A stretch of 64,000 bases of DNA from Neobacillus sp. FSL H8-0543 (GTDB lineage Bacteria > Bacillota > Bacilli > Bacillales > Cytobacillaceae): positions 468,001 through 532,000 of the forward strand of contig NZ_CP151943.1 of assembly GCF_038592905.1 (NCBI RefSeq). The letters are read 5' to 3'. Numbering within the stretch: the stretch's first letter is position 1; the number at the start of each line of letters is the position of its first letter. The position numbers were made by a program, and so were the translations under genes. Below are positions 43,857-52,832 of this stretch, piece after piece. Under the pieces are notes generated by a model. That model ran no database searches and was not told where the DNA came from. It saw only the letters and a program-made list of their open reading frames with translations.

Positions 43857-44447
43857 TTAACTCATCCATTTCGGCGGTGTATTTTTATCCCAATAAATTG
43901 AACCCAGGTCGTGATGGCTTTGAAAGCTGTCGTGATATGTATGATAGTGGAAATTAAACCAATATCCAGCTTGAGGCGGATTATCCCTTCTTACATGAAA
44001 ACGTAAAATATCTTTATTTAATTGGCTATTTCTGATATTAAATATTTTCTCGGATTGTCCTTTTCCTGGAGTTTCAGAAATTGCAAGATGCATTAAATTT
44101 TCTTCTGGGAAAAGAGCTGCTGTTTCCTCAATGGCTAGTTGAATATTAGGAAAGATAATTTCACGAAATTCATTTTCAATCACTGGTTTAATTCTGGTGC
44201 CGAATTTTTGATACGACTGAACCTCGGCTTGCATCACTAATTTCCCCAGGAATTCTTCTTTATTAAACTCAATTTCGTTTGCGAATTCATCCCTCTGATC
44301 AAAGTTACTTAATGAGCCAGTTTCGAAACTTCTCCTTTCAGAAGGTTTCTCGGCATCAACATTATTAATCAAATGTGTTGGTGTAACAAGACCAAATGTT
44401 AAGAGTGAAACCATTACTACAAACGATTTACGTAGCCACTTATTCAT
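43857..44447 (-). CDS. ypjP: YpjP family secreted protein
   Basis: A 196-residue protein with an N-terminal signal peptide (about 1-32) and a C-terminal block matching YpjP of B. subtilis: GYWFNFHYHTYHDSFQSHHD and DLGSIYWDKNTPPKW. The many histidines in that block (HYHTYHD, SHHD) suggest metal binding, which is inference. B. subtilis ypjP is also close to the thymidylate synthase gene. Function unknown. Confidence 0.78.
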   Translation of the reverse strand: MNKWLRKSFVVMVSLLTFGLVTPTHLINNVDAEKPSERRSFETGSLSNFDQRDEFANEIEFNKEEFLGKLVMQAEVQSYQKFGTRIKPVIENEFREIIFPNIQLAIEETAALFPEENLMHLAISETPGKGQSEKIFNIRNSQLNKDILRFHVRRDNPPQAGYWFNFHYHTYHDSFQSHHDLGSIYWDKNTPPKWMS

Positions 44448-44572
44448 CTGAAATTCCCCTTTTTATGCGAAAGAATTTTGCTGATTTTTTGTGTTTTTTG
44501 ACTCTTAACAATTATTATACTTCTTTTTTTTCAAAATGGGAAAAATCATCTATTCGCTTTTATGTATTTTTT

Positions 44573-44602
44573 AAAAAAAGATGTCACGTGACATCTTTTT
44601 TT
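44573..44602. terminator. Palindromic terminator after the bacilliredoxin gene
   Basis: A near-perfect palindrome, A7-GATGTCACGTGACATC-T7, overlaps the stop codon. Confidence 0.7.
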
Positions 44603-45035
44603 AACAGTTTGCTTCAAATGCTGCCTTTAAATTCTCCATAATCGCTTCCATTGAAGTACCTTCAATATCATGTCGAGGGATAAAATGAACGACCTTATTA
44701 TCTTTTATAAGGGCCATTGAAGGTGAAGAAGGCTCAATCCCCTCAAAATACTCACGCATTTTCGCTGTTGCTCCTTTATCCTGTCCAGCAAAAACCGTTA
44801 CTAAATGCTCAGGCTTTTTCTCACTCGTTAGTACTGCCTGAGTAGCAGCCGGTCGAGCCAGCCCTGCAGCACAGCCACAAACGGAATTCACTACAACAAG
44901 TGATGTCCCGCTCACATTTCCCATGAAGCTTTCAACAGCCTCCGCTGTAGTCAGTTCTTCGAAACCTGCTCTTGTAAGTTCTTCACGCATAGGTAAAACC
45001 ATTTGTTTCATATATTCTTCATATGCCATTGACAT
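44601..45035 (-). CDS. brxA: Bacilliredoxin (BrxA/BrxB family, YphP-like)
   Basis: Removes bacillithiol from S-bacillithiolated proteins during oxidative stress. The 144-residue protein has the active site CGC in NSVCGCAAGLARPA near residue 52, preceded by the thioredoxin-like strand SLVVVNS. ATG 45035 has GGAGG 9 nt upstream and gives the family length of about 144; the open frame to 45068 is not used. BrxA versus BrxB cannot be told apart with certainty, but ypgR next door matches the yphP neighbourhood. Confidence 0.9.
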   Translation of the reverse strand: MSMAYEEYMKQMVLPMREELTRAGFEELTTAEAVESFMGNVSGTSLVVVNSVCGCAAGLARPAATQAVLTSEKKPEHLVTVFAGQDKGATAKMREYFEGIEPSSPSMALIKDNKVVHFIPRHDIEGTSMEAIMENLKAAFEANC

Positions 45036-45101
45036 TAATAAAAACCTCCATTTCTGTATTGTAAGCATACTATAAAATCTTTGAATTTTGCAATTTGAAG
45101 A

Positions 45102-46238
45102 TTAGCTTTCAGTATTCCTCGCTTCGGTCATTTGCTTCCAGACTGATCCTTTTGCTTCCTCACCGCCTTCTATCCTTTCGATAGCCATATTAATTTGCAG
45201 ACTAACCTCAAATTCAGGGTCATTTTCTGCTGCTTTTAAAGCTGCCAATGATTTCTCGCCACCAACCTCATATAAAAACATTGCAGCCCGCCAGCGAACT
45301 AATTTGCTCTTGTCCTTTAGGGCTTTCGCCATTTCATCCGCGGCTTCAGAAAATCCTAAATCTGATAAGCAATCACCAGCCGTTCTGCGAACCGTGACTG
45401 ACTTATCCTCTAAGGCTTTATATAGAAGCGGCAGTACCGCTTTTTCCTTGATCATTCCTAAGTAGACGGTAGCTAGTCTGCGAATGGATGGTTTTTCATC
45501 TACTAAAGCTTTTTCAAGCATTGGTAAATCCTCTAGATCAGGATCATCCATTTGTTCAAGGAGCTGGTAGCGTGTTCGCCATTCCGGATTATTTAACTCT
45601 TCCACTGTTACCTTTTTGCGTGAAAGGATTGGCTTATGTTTATTAGTAGATTCTTTTGTTTGTGCTTTTGTCACTAACGCTTCCAGTCTTTCGGTTGGAT
45701 AGGCGGCAATTAATTCTTCGACTACCTCCTGGCCAACCTCATCAAATTCACCGTAACGAACACCTTGATTAGCCCATTTTCGCAACAAAATATAATTTTC
45801 TTCGGCAAGCTGTGCTCTTTCACGTGCATTTAAAAAGTACTCTGGCATGCCGAATCTTTTTTCCGTAGAGCCATCTTTTAGTTTTACTTGAAGCGGTATG
45901 TCTTTAAACATTTGTACTTCTACCTTTATTTCACCAAAGTGTTCATCTGCTCTATTTTCGGCGTGGACCTGTTCAGAATTTTTCTCTCCGAAAGCCCGGC
46001 GGACCTGAGGAAGCAATTCCTTCCAGTCGAATTTTGCATTCCTTTCGACTGCAAGGAAATCAGCAACGTGGTATACACCCTTTATCCCTTCAATCTGTAA
46101 AATAGCTTGGATAATGAGCGGAGCACCAGCAGCTGTTTCTATTTTATAATTATGACTCTTACCCGTTGAGAGTTCTTCGGTCAATATGATTTTCATCGTA
46201 TTCGGACTTGGTGTCGGCTCTATCGTTTTTATTTTCAA
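45102..46238 (-). CDS. ypgR: Conserved virulence factor C family protein (YpgR)
   Basis: A 378-residue protein with an N-terminal Nfu-N-like domain (IEPTPSPNTMKIIL, the scaffold family signature). HEAT-like alpha repeats follow in the C-terminal half (about 210-360), including KPSIRRLATVYLG, KSVTVRRTAGDCLSD and SKLVRWRAAMFLYEV. Homologue of YpgR and of S. aureus CvfC. TTG 46238 is preferred because AGGTG lies 6 nt upstream and it gives the family start MKIKTIEP; the frame also opens at GTG 46247. Molecular role not established. Confidence 0.85.
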   Translation of the reverse strand: MKIKTIEPTPSPNTMKIILTEELSTGKSHNYKIETAAGAPLIIQAILQIEGIKGVYHVADFLAVERNAKFDWKELLPQVRRAFGEKNSEQVHAENRADEHFGEIKVEVQMFKDIPLQVKLKDGSTEKRFGMPEYFLNARERAQLAEENYILLRKWANQGVRYGEFDEVGQEVVEELIAAYPTERLEALVTKAQTKESTNKHKPILSRKKVTVEELNNPEWRTRYQLLEQMDDPDLEDLPMLEKALVDEKPSIRRLATVYLGMIKEKAVLPLLYKALEDKSVTVRRTAGDCLSDLGFSEAADEMAKALKDKSKLVRWRAAMFLYEVGGEKSLAALKAAENDPEFEVSLQINMAIERIEGGEEAKGSVWKQMTEARNTES

Positions 46239-46318
46239 CAAGTTCACCTACTCTTATGTTTATTTTACAAGTTTAACATAGTAGATAGTAATCCTTCACG
46301 AAAGAAGCTTCAGCCTTT

Positions 46319-46918
46319 TTACTTTTCCTCTTTTAGGATTCTACGTGCTTCAAATAAACGCTGTAGTCCTGTAATAATTTCAACCGCGATAAAAATGACT
46401 GTCCAAATCGCTAAATGCGCTTGAAAGAGAACCATTAAGGAAAACAAAATGAATCCTTCCGTTCTTTCTGCTAATCCTGGTTGATAATAAAAAGATTTGT
46501 AACTTTCCTTAACTGACAAAGCACCTACTGTTAAAAAAATTGTCATCGTAAAAATAATAGAAATTGCTAAAAATAGTAACAAGGTTAAAATTGTGGGCTC
46601 TGGGTGACGAAGGGCTAACGCCACAATAATCCCTACCTCAACAACACGGTCAAAAGTTACATCAAGAACTGTTCCCCACGATGAAGAGGATTTGCTCTGC
46701 CTTGCCATGCTGCCATCTACTGCATCTAAAAATCCTGACAACCAAAGAATCATAACTCCAGCAATTGGTTGTCCAAAATAGACAAAGATACTTGCTATGA
46801 TACCGATAAAAAATGCAATATATGTTACATGGTTTGCTGTTAAACCAATCCTTAATAGATAATGAGCCGTTTTCGAAATGATTGGTTGTACTGCGGTGCG
46901 TCCGTGAGTATCCAGCAC
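46319..46918 (-). CDS. CDP-alcohol phosphatidyltransferase family protein
   Basis: Integral membrane transferase that joins a CDP-linked lipid or alcohol to an alcohol acceptor. The signature DG-x2-AR-x8-G-x3-D-x3-D is seen in DGSMARQSKSSSSWGTVLD and the following VTFD. About five hydrophobic helices, 199 residues. The start is GTG 46918 with AGGAG 8 nt upstream. It is the last gene of the nine-gene operon and lies next to the ABC ATPase, like E. coli ynjF near ynjBCD. The product lipid is unknown. Confidence 0.88.
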   Translation of the reverse strand: MLDTHGRTAVQPIISKTAHYLLRIGLTANHVTYIAFFIGIIASIFVYFGQPIAGVMILWLSGFLDAVDGSMARQSKSSSSWGTVLDVTFDRVVEVGIIVALALRHPEPTILTLLLFLAISIIFTMTIFLTVGALSVKESYKSFYYQPGLAERTEGFILFSLMVLFQAHLAIWTVIFIAVEIITGLQRLFEARRILKEEK

Positions 46919-46941
46919 ACTTATCTCTCCTAAGCTTCAAA

Positions 46942-47943
46942 TTATTCAGAGTACCAATGAATGTGATCAAACATAATTCGAATTTCAATTTTTTCGTGCA
47001 ATCGAGGTATCCTTTTCCAGCCAGCGGTGGTTACTTCCAAAATTTCATTATTTGAGTTGACCAAAAGTGAATATCCCTCTCTCATAGGTCTCACCTGTGT
47101 AATAATACCTGAAATGACACACTCGCGTTCCTTTGGCGTATCTAGGATTGATTCATCATCTATAATCTGTAAATGACTAGAATCAATCCAGCCCCTGCTC
47201 CATCTTGAATGGAGCTTTAAATCGCTTTGAAACCAGTTTTGCCACTGGTCTTTAGAAAATCGATTTGGCAAAGAAAGAAACTGTGCAATTTTTTCCGAGG
47301 AAGGTTTTTGAAACAAATCTGATGGGTTACCAATCTGCTGTAATCTCCCATCCATAATGATACCAATCCTATCAGCAATCGATAACGCTTCATCAATATA
47401 ATGGGTTACCCATAATATCGAAAAACCAAGTTTTCTTTGCAACTGGTGTAACCATATAATTAAATCTTCCCTTAGTTTTGTATCTAACGAAGCAAATGGT
47501 TCATCCAACAGGAGAAGATCTGGGTTTAGAATTAGTGCTCTTCCAAGAGAGACACGTTGCTGCTGCCCACCAGATAGTTGGTGAGGATAGCGATTTTCAA
47601 AATTTTCTAGTTGTAGGCTTTTAAGAAAATTTCGAGCTTGCAACTTTCTTTCTTTTGTAGGAATTCCCTTTACTCTCAGTCCAAATCCGATATTTTCCAT
47701 AACCGTTAAATGAGGAAAAAGCCTCGATTCTTGAAATACAAGTCCTGTTGTTCCTTCTCCATTTTCCCAAGATATCTTACCTGACGTAATCGGTAATAAT
47801 CCCGAAATTCCTTTTAACAATGTTGTTTTACCACTACCTGATGGCCCCATTAATACAAAGATCTCACCGGGGTTTATTGTTAAATTCAGAGAATCAATAA
47901 TACGTTCTTCTCGAATTTTAATATTTATTTGTTCAAGCTTCAG
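46942..47943 (-). CDS. ABC transporter ATPase (YnjD-like), probable CTG start
   Basis: The ATPase of a YnjBCD-type importer, 333 residues. Walker A is GPSGSGKTT, signature LSGGQQQRVSLGRAL, Walker B LLLLDEP, and the H-loop His lies in WVTHYIDEAL. A C-terminal regulatory domain of about 100 residues follows. The first in-frame ATG (47850) lies inside Walker A, so the real start must be upstream. The only sensible codon is CTG 47943, with GGAGG 9 nt before it, giving the normal N-terminus MKLEQINIKIREERIIDSLN. It overlaps the permease stop by 11 bp. Confidence 0.87.
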   Translation of the reverse strand: MKLEQINIKIREERIIDSLNLTINPGEIFVLMGPSGSGKTTLLKGISGLLPITSGKISWENGEGTTGLVFQESRLFPHLTVMENIGFGLRVKGIPTKERKLQARNFLKSLQLENFENRYPHQLSGGQQQRVSLGRALILNPDLLLLDEPFASLDTKLREDLIIWLHQLQRKLGFSILWVTHYIDEALSIADRIGIIMDGRLQQIGNPSDLFQKPSSEKIAQFLSLPNRFSKDQWQNWFQSDLKLHSRWSRGWIDSSHLQIIDDESILDTPKERECVISGIITQVRPMREGYSLLVNSNNEILEVTTAGWKRIPRLHEKIEIRIMFDHIHWYSE

Positions 47944-48754
47944 TTCTCCTCACCTCCCTATCAGTAAGATGTTTTCTTGAATTTATTCGCATAAGTATAA
48001 AATATATTATTAGCATGATCAAAATTGGAGCAAAAAACAAAAGACTATATGCTGCAACAATTGATGTATTTCCACTGTTTGCATAAGGGAATATTACTAA
48101 CGGAAGGGTAAGTAGGGTTCCTCCACTCATGATCCACGTTGGTAAATATTGGCTATAGGAAATTATTACTGTTAAAAAGCTCCCTAATAAAATTGATGGG
48201 ATAAGTAAGGGAAACTCAATCCATAAGAAAATTTTCCATTCACTAGCACCTAGAGTAAAGGCAGCTTCTCTTAGTTTTGTTCCGATTAATCGATATTGAA
48301 ACCAAATGGTTGAGATAAAATATGGCAGTGTGATTACAATATGAGCCAGCCCTACACTTACATAATCATTTATAAAATCTAAGTGCAAAGCAAAGTCGTG
48401 CATTCCCATGATTGAAACAGTATAAGGTATAAATAAGGGTGCTAGAAGAATAACAAACACTATTTTTTTCCCAATAAATTCATTTTGTGCTAATACCCTT
48501 GAAGCTGGAATTCCTAGGATTAAGTTACCAATCAAAACTATGGCAGCTATAATTAAACTATTAAAATTCCCTTCCCATGCGTTCCCTGAAATTGAAAAAA
48601 GATAATTCCAAGACTCATAACTCCAGTATTCCGGAAGAAGTAAAGGCCAAGGCCAGTGCTTTGTAAAACTCCAGATAATTAAAGGGATAAAAGGAAGACA
48701 GAGGAACAAAGCAAAAATAACAGTTAATAAAACACTACAAACCCTTTTTACCAT
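47933..48754 (-). CDS. ABC transporter permease, second subunit (YnjC C-half-like)
   Basis: A binding-protein-dependent permease with six hydrophobic helices over 273 residues. The EAA-type cytoplasmic loop that contacts the ATPase is LREAAFTLGASEWKIFLWIEFPLL near residue 160. E. coli YnjC is a single fused double-length permease; here its two halves are separate genes. It overlaps both neighbours (7 and 11 bp). Confidence 0.9.
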   Translation of the reverse strand: MVKRVCSVLLTVIFALFLCLPFIPLIIWSFTKHWPWPLLLPEYWSYESWNYLFSISGNAWEGNFNSLIIAAIVLIGNLILGIPASRVLAQNEFIGKKIVFVILLAPLFIPYTVSIMGMHDFALHLDFINDYVSVGLAHIVITLPYFISTIWFQYRLIGTKLREAAFTLGASEWKIFLWIEFPLLIPSILLGSFLTVIISYSQYLPTWIMSGGTLLTLPLVIFPYANSGNTSIVAAYSLLFFAPILIMLIIYFILMRINSRKHLTDREVRRTEA

Positions 48755-49650
48755 ACTCTCCTCCCTTGCTTATACCATCCCACTTGCAAATATATTAATA
48801 TACTACCTACAATAAATGATATAACAGCTAAAATCACATTCATTGCTATGGCAATCGGTTGACGTTCTAAACCAAATTGAGAATATTCTTGGAAGGCTTC
48901 AACAGGAATTGAACCAAAAGAGGTGCTCGCCAGAATGGCAGGAATTTCATAGGCACCTAAGGCAAACGCAAATACGACCCACATTCCACCAACCCACATT
49001 GGTAGTAAAATCGGGACAACAACCCAGCGAATTGCTTGAGAAAATGTACCACCTAGTACATTCGTCTGTTCTCGCCAGTCCGAAATGAGTTTTATAATAA
49101 ACGGATAAATAAGTAATACAATGAAGGGTACTTCCTTCCACATATAAGCTAATATTACCCCAATACCCCATTGGTCATGAACAAGAATTGGAAACTCTTC
49201 CATGGAATCAACCCAACCTATATAAAAGGCAATCCTTGAATACCATCCACTTTGCATAAATACTTGCATTAGAAGATATGCTGATAATAAATGAGGAATT
49301 GCTATAGGAAGTTGGAAAATTATCTGCACCCATTTCCATTTAGTTGATCGTTCAGCTAAGAATAAAGCTATTAGTAAGCCCACTCCCCCAGATAAAACTG
49401 CTACAACCACTGCGGTTCCAACTGTTATTCCGACGGACTGAAAAAAATCTGCAGACAAAAGCTCTTTATATGCCCACAACCAATCTCCTTTTATTATTGA
49501 TGAGGATTGTTGCTGACTTTTCATACTAAGATTTATAGAATGTATGGATCCACCCACAAAAAAGATAATCATAAATAAAAGGGCTGGTAGAATTCCCAAC
49601 AGCCCTTTATGATTATTTAATTTTTGTATAAATTTATTTTTTTGCAACAT
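48748..49650 (-). CDS. ABC transporter permease, first subunit (YnjC N-half-like)
   Basis: A six-helix permease of 300 residues. The coupling-loop segment is weaker than in its partner but visible in WREQTNVLGGTFSQAIRWVVVPILLP near residue 205. FALGAYEIPAIL in the following helix is typical of the CysTW/iron/polyamine permease class. ATG 49650 lies about 10 nt after GAGGA; a TTG at 49656 is an alternative. It overlaps the binding-protein gene by 17 bp. Confidence 0.9.
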   Translation of the reverse strand: MLQKNKFIQKLNNHKGLLGILPALLFMIIFFVGGSIHSINLSMKSQQQSSSIIKGDWLWAYKELLSADFFQSVGITVGTAVVVAVLSGGVGLLIALFLAERSTKWKWVQIIFQLPIAIPHLLSAYLLMQVFMQSGWYSRIAFYIGWVDSMEEFPILVHDQWGIGVILAYMWKEVPFIVLLIYPFIIKLISDWREQTNVLGGTFSQAIRWVVVPILLPMWVGGMWVVFAFALGAYEIPAILASTSFGSIPVEAFQEYSQFGLERQPIAIAMNVILAVISFIVGSILIYLQVGWYKQGRRVW

Positions 49651-50884
49651 TTTCAATCCATCCTCGTTCTAGCCATTGAACATAATCCGCGCCAATCTCA
49701 GGTACACGATGACCTGATAATACTTCCTGTGACAGAGTTGCTTTCCCTCGGTCGATTGATTCCATTAGATTCCTATCTTTCTCAGATAATTTATTCACTG
49801 ATAGGGACGAAGTTTCACCCCAGTAATCAAGCTCCATTTTTTTAAGTTGGGCTTCAGGAGAGAGTAAATAATTGATAAGAACCAAGGCACCATTTGCATT
49901 AGGTGTATTATAAGGGATTGCAAGAAAATGCGAATTAGTTAGCGTCCCTTTATCAAGAATAAAAGTTATCGTTGAGTCAGTAAATTCTCCACTTTTTATT
50001 AAGTTCGAAGCATTTGCTTCATCATATCCCATCGTCATCCAAACTTCGCCATTCTTATACAGTTGCTCCAACTGTGAAATCGATTGGGGATAAGATTTTC
50101 CTTCACGCCATAAGAAAGGTTTCATGTCATTTAAAACATTCCAAACCTGGTTCGACTCCTCAGTAATTAATTCCTCATTGAAGTCTTTAAAAAAAGCATT
50201 ATAGTTTCGTGACGTCTCATGTAAAACATGGCGTACAAAAGCACTTCCTGTAAAATCTGGTGGAGCTGGATAAGTAAATTTCCCAGGGTTCTTCTCCACC
50301 CATTTTTGTAATTCAGCGATGGAATTTGGTGGATCGGTAATTTTATTTGAGTCGTAGGCAAAGACAAATTGTACTTTCCCCCACGGAGCCTCGTAGCCTT
50401 CAATTGGAAATCCAAAATCATATTTTATATCTTCACTTTCAGTATCGACATACTGTTGAAAGTTAGGTAATTTCTCAGTAAAGGGTCCTAGCAATAACTC
50501 CTGTTGCTTCGCAGTTTTAAAGTTTTCACCATTGATCCATAAGACATCCATTTCGCCTGATTTTTTATTGGCCCGCTTTTCCGTTATTAGCTTATTGATA
50601 AATTCAGTTGCATCCATTGGGTAGCGTTTGACCTCTATATCAAATTGGTCTTTTATTCTCGGAGCGACCCACTCATCAATGTATTGATTTATTCCTTCAT
50701 CTCCGCCCCACAAAAAGAAATTCACTTTTGTGCCTCGGGCATTAGTCTCAATATCCTTCCAATCACTTGCAAGAATGTTTTCTTCTTCTAAGGAAGCTTT
50801 TTCCTCGATATTCTCTTTTGTACAACCAGATAAAATCAATAGCAACACCAACATGATACTATAGATACAAAGTAATTTTCTCAT
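49634..50884 (-). CDS. ABC transporter substrate-binding lipoprotein (YnjB-like)
   Basis: Extracellular solute-binding protein, 416 residues, anchored by a lipobox Cys (LILSGCTK, Cys21). Type II binding-protein features are KVNFFLWGGDEGINQYIDEW near residue 53, MDVLWINGENFKTAKQQ near 112 and WMTMGYDEANASNLIKSG near 290. It resembles the YnjB family, whose substrate is unknown. AAAGGG lies 6 nt before the ATG. It is followed by two permeases, an ATPase and a CDP-alcohol transferase. Confidence 0.88.
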   Translation of the reverse strand: MRKLLCIYSIMLVLLLILSGCTKENIEEKASLEEENILASDWKDIETNARGTKVNFFLWGGDEGINQYIDEWVAPRIKDQFDIEVKRYPMDATEFINKLITEKRANKKSGEMDVLWINGENFKTAKQQELLLGPFTEKLPNFQQYVDTESEDIKYDFGFPIEGYEAPWGKVQFVFAYDSNKITDPPNSIAELQKWVEKNPGKFTYPAPPDFTGSAFVRHVLHETSRNYNAFFKDFNEELITEESNQVWNVLNDMKPFLWREGKSYPQSISQLEQLYKNGEVWMTMGYDEANASNLIKSGEFTDSTITFILDKGTLTNSHFLAIPYNTPNANGALVLINYLLSPEAQLKKMELDYWGETSSLSVNKLSEKDRNLMESIDRGKATLSQEVLSGHRVPEIGADYVQWLERGWIENVAKK

Positions 50885-50896
50885 ATTAATCCCTTT

Positions 50897-51100
50897 CTAT
50901 AACCGACAGCTGGCTTTACAGTTACAATATTTCTCCAACATTCCTAAAAAGGTATAAAACGCTATAAAAAAACCATGAATGACAAGAAATGATGATATTT
51001 CAAAAGTTACATTAAAACAATAAATATTATAGACCATTAACCCTACAAGCAACAGCCATCGACTATGCCAGAGTAATCTTTGCATTATTTTTGCTGTCAT
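50897..51100 (-). CDS. Small membrane protein with Cys-rich tail
   Basis: A 67-residue protein with two hydrophobic helices (about 12-30 and 34-54) and a cysteine-rich C-terminus (KYCNCKASCRL, four Cys counting the helix end). The ATG overlaps the stop of the selenoprotein-B-like gene by 4 bp (ATGA), so the two are probably translated together. I do not recognise it. The thiols next to a probable redox protein suggest a membrane partner or metal site, which is inference. Confidence 0.65.
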   Translation of the reverse strand: MTAKIMQRLLWHSRWLLLVGLMVYNIYCFNVTFEISSFLVIHGFFIAFYTFLGMLEKYCNCKASCRL

Positions 51101-51852
51101 TTCTTACTTTTTCCTTTCCACTTATACGGAAGTTTAATCATTGTTTCAGGGACATCTATTTCCTTGAGATAACGAATCGCATCAAGAATAATTTGCCTTT
51201 GTATATCCACTTCGCCTGCTCTACCAAAGCTTCTCCCTAAAGGAAAACGGAGATGCAATGACCTTGGAACCCTTACTTTATTGGTTAATTCCGGTAAATG
51301 CGAGATTGATATCGTCGGTATTCCTGCTTTTTCAATTGCATATTGAATCAATCCCACGGATTGATGGCATATATATCAGCCGGGATTAAGAATAACAGCG
51401 TCTACCTTTTCATCTTGCAGTTGTTTAAGGATTAACGGAATCGTTTCTTCAATTAGAGGCTTTGTATCAGGGATATATCCCATTATTCCATAATGTGTTG
51501 GAGCAATTCCACCAATGATTCCCTTTTCAGCCATTTCTCTAAGCCGAAATAGCGGAAAAACACAGTTAATATCACGATCAGCATCACTTCGATCGAAATG
51601 AGTATGACTAATCATTAATTCTTTTTCCTCGGTTGCTGATGTAATGAATCGAACTGTTGGATCTCCCTTTTCAACATCAAAAACAGGCTGTGTCTTCATA
51701 TGGACACCTGCTGTTGTTACTAACGCAAAGACTGCTTCGTTAGTTGCTTTAGTAAAGTGAGTCAGTGGAATATCTCCTAGAATTGGCTGAATCATATACT
51801 TCGCTTTTTGACTGACAATCGATTCGATTAATCGGTTTCCAGATAACCTCAA
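51097..51852 (-). CDS. GrdB/PrdB-type selenoprotein B family protein with in-frame UGA (putative Sec159)
   Basis: One frame of 251 residues interrupted by a single TGA at 51376-51378. Upstream, 158 residues show the glycine/sarcosine/betaine/proline reductase selenoprotein B pattern: LVTTAGVHMKTQPVFD, GDPTVRFI, SHTHFDRSDADRDINCVFP, FRLREMAEKGIIGGIAPTHY. The TGA falls exactly where GrdB has Sec: NPG-U-YIC, then GLIQYAIEKAGIPTISIS and RFPLGRSFG, both conserved in the family. A UxxC redox pair results. A SECIS-like hairpin follows. The start is TTG 51852, overlapping the flippase stop (TTGA). Alternatives are a nonsense mutation or two separate pieces. Sec insertion needs selABCD elsewhere in the genome. 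Confidence 0.75.
51347..51378 (-). promoter_or_regulatory. Putative bacterial SECIS element with its UGA
   Basis: On the minus strand UGA (51378-51376) is followed after 18 nt by the loop GUG of a perfect 8-bp hairpin (AUCAAUCC-GUG-GGAUUGAU, 51365-51347). Bacterial SECIS elements lie immediately after the Sec codon inside the gene and have a short loop with an early G at about this distance. Confidence 0.6.
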
Positions 51853-52832
51853 TCCTTACGCACCCTTTCTATCATCCAAAATAACCCACCTACTATACTT
51901 GATAATGAAACAAGTAAGAAGAACATAAGTGAAACTGTTACAGCGATTTCATCTGGGACTCCTAATTCCTTGAAGAAAAAAATATAGCATCCTTCACGAA
52001 CTCCAAAACCGTTAACACTTATTGGTAACATTGTAATTACTGAAATTAAGGTAATAATCATTAGCATTTCCAACCATGGTATGTGTATATCAAAGGATAA
52101 AAATAAAAAATGGTTGATCAACGCCATTCCAACTTGAAAAAGTATAGAGAGTATGGCGACAGATAGCCACCATTTCATCCCTTCCTTGCGATATGTAGCC
52201 CCAGCCTCGCCAATTTTTACAAGCTCATCTTTTAAATTACGTATACCTTTGGCAAGTTTAGAAATCGGGACTTCACTCGAGACTCCAGTTTTCGTCCGAT
52301 CCCTCTTAATCCAATTTCTAATTCCCAGAAATACGAACAAAATAATTCCAGTAGTAACAAATATAGGAAAGAGAAACACCCTAGCTGATTCCATAGAAAA
52401 GGAGGCAATACTGGCAATAACTACTAAAGCTACACCACTAGTTATCCTTTCAAAGCCCACGGATACGGTTGCAACAGGAATTCCAGTGATTCTCCCTAAA
52501 TAGTAAACCCTCGCTACATCCCCACCGACACTTCCAGGCAAAAAATTATTAAAAAATAAACCAATATAATAGAAGCGCCCCAATTTAGAAAATGAGGCGC
52601 CTCCCTTTTTGTCTTGATTTATCGAAGACGCAACAAGTATCTTCCACTTCCAGATGCTAGTTGCCACGGTAACTTGGATTGCTATAGCCGCAGCGATAAA
52701 ATAAAAGAGTGACCCCTGACTGGCAATCTCAACAATATTTTTCCATTCCACCTTGCTAAAAAGCCAAAGTATTAACACCGTGCTTCCTAAAATTCTTATG
52801 ATCAACCCTTTTTTATCCAACCTTGTTTCCAT
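51849..52832 (-). CDS. Lysylphosphatidylglycerol synthase TM-region / flippase-like membrane protein
   Basis: A 327-residue integral membrane protein with about eight helices of the UPF0104/YbhN family, homologous to the membrane half of MprF. Family motifs are FYYIGLFFNNFLPGSVGGDVARVYYLGR near residue 88, SVGFERITSG near 120 and SVNGFGVREGCYIFFFKELG near 275. MprF membrane domains flip lipids, so a lipid-flipping role is likely but unproven. AGGAG lies 9 nt before the ATG, and the gene overlaps the TVP38 gene by 20 bp. Confidence 0.88.
   Translation of the reverse strand: METRLDKKGLIIRILGSTVLILWLFSKVEWKNIVEIASQGSLFYFIAAAIAIQVTVATSIWKWKILVASSINQDKKGGASFSKLGRFYYIGLFFNNFLPGSVGGDVARVYYLGRITGIPVATVSVGFERITSGVALVVIASIASFSMESARVFLFPIFVTTGIILFVFLGIRNWIKRDRTKTGVSSEVPISKLAKGIRNLKDELVKIGEAGATYRKEGMKWWLSVAILSILFQVGMALINHFLFLSFDIHIPWLEMLMIITLISVITMLPISVNGFGVREGCYIFFFKELGVPDEIAVTVSLMFFLLVSLSSIVGGLFWMIERVRKD

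Noticed and set aside
51376..51378. Two separate small genes or a simple pseudogene at the UGA
   Set aside because: The frame is unchanged across the stop, both parts are fully conserved family sequence, and the stop is at the exact Sec position with a hairpin after it. A nonsense mutation remains possible and is stated in the entry.
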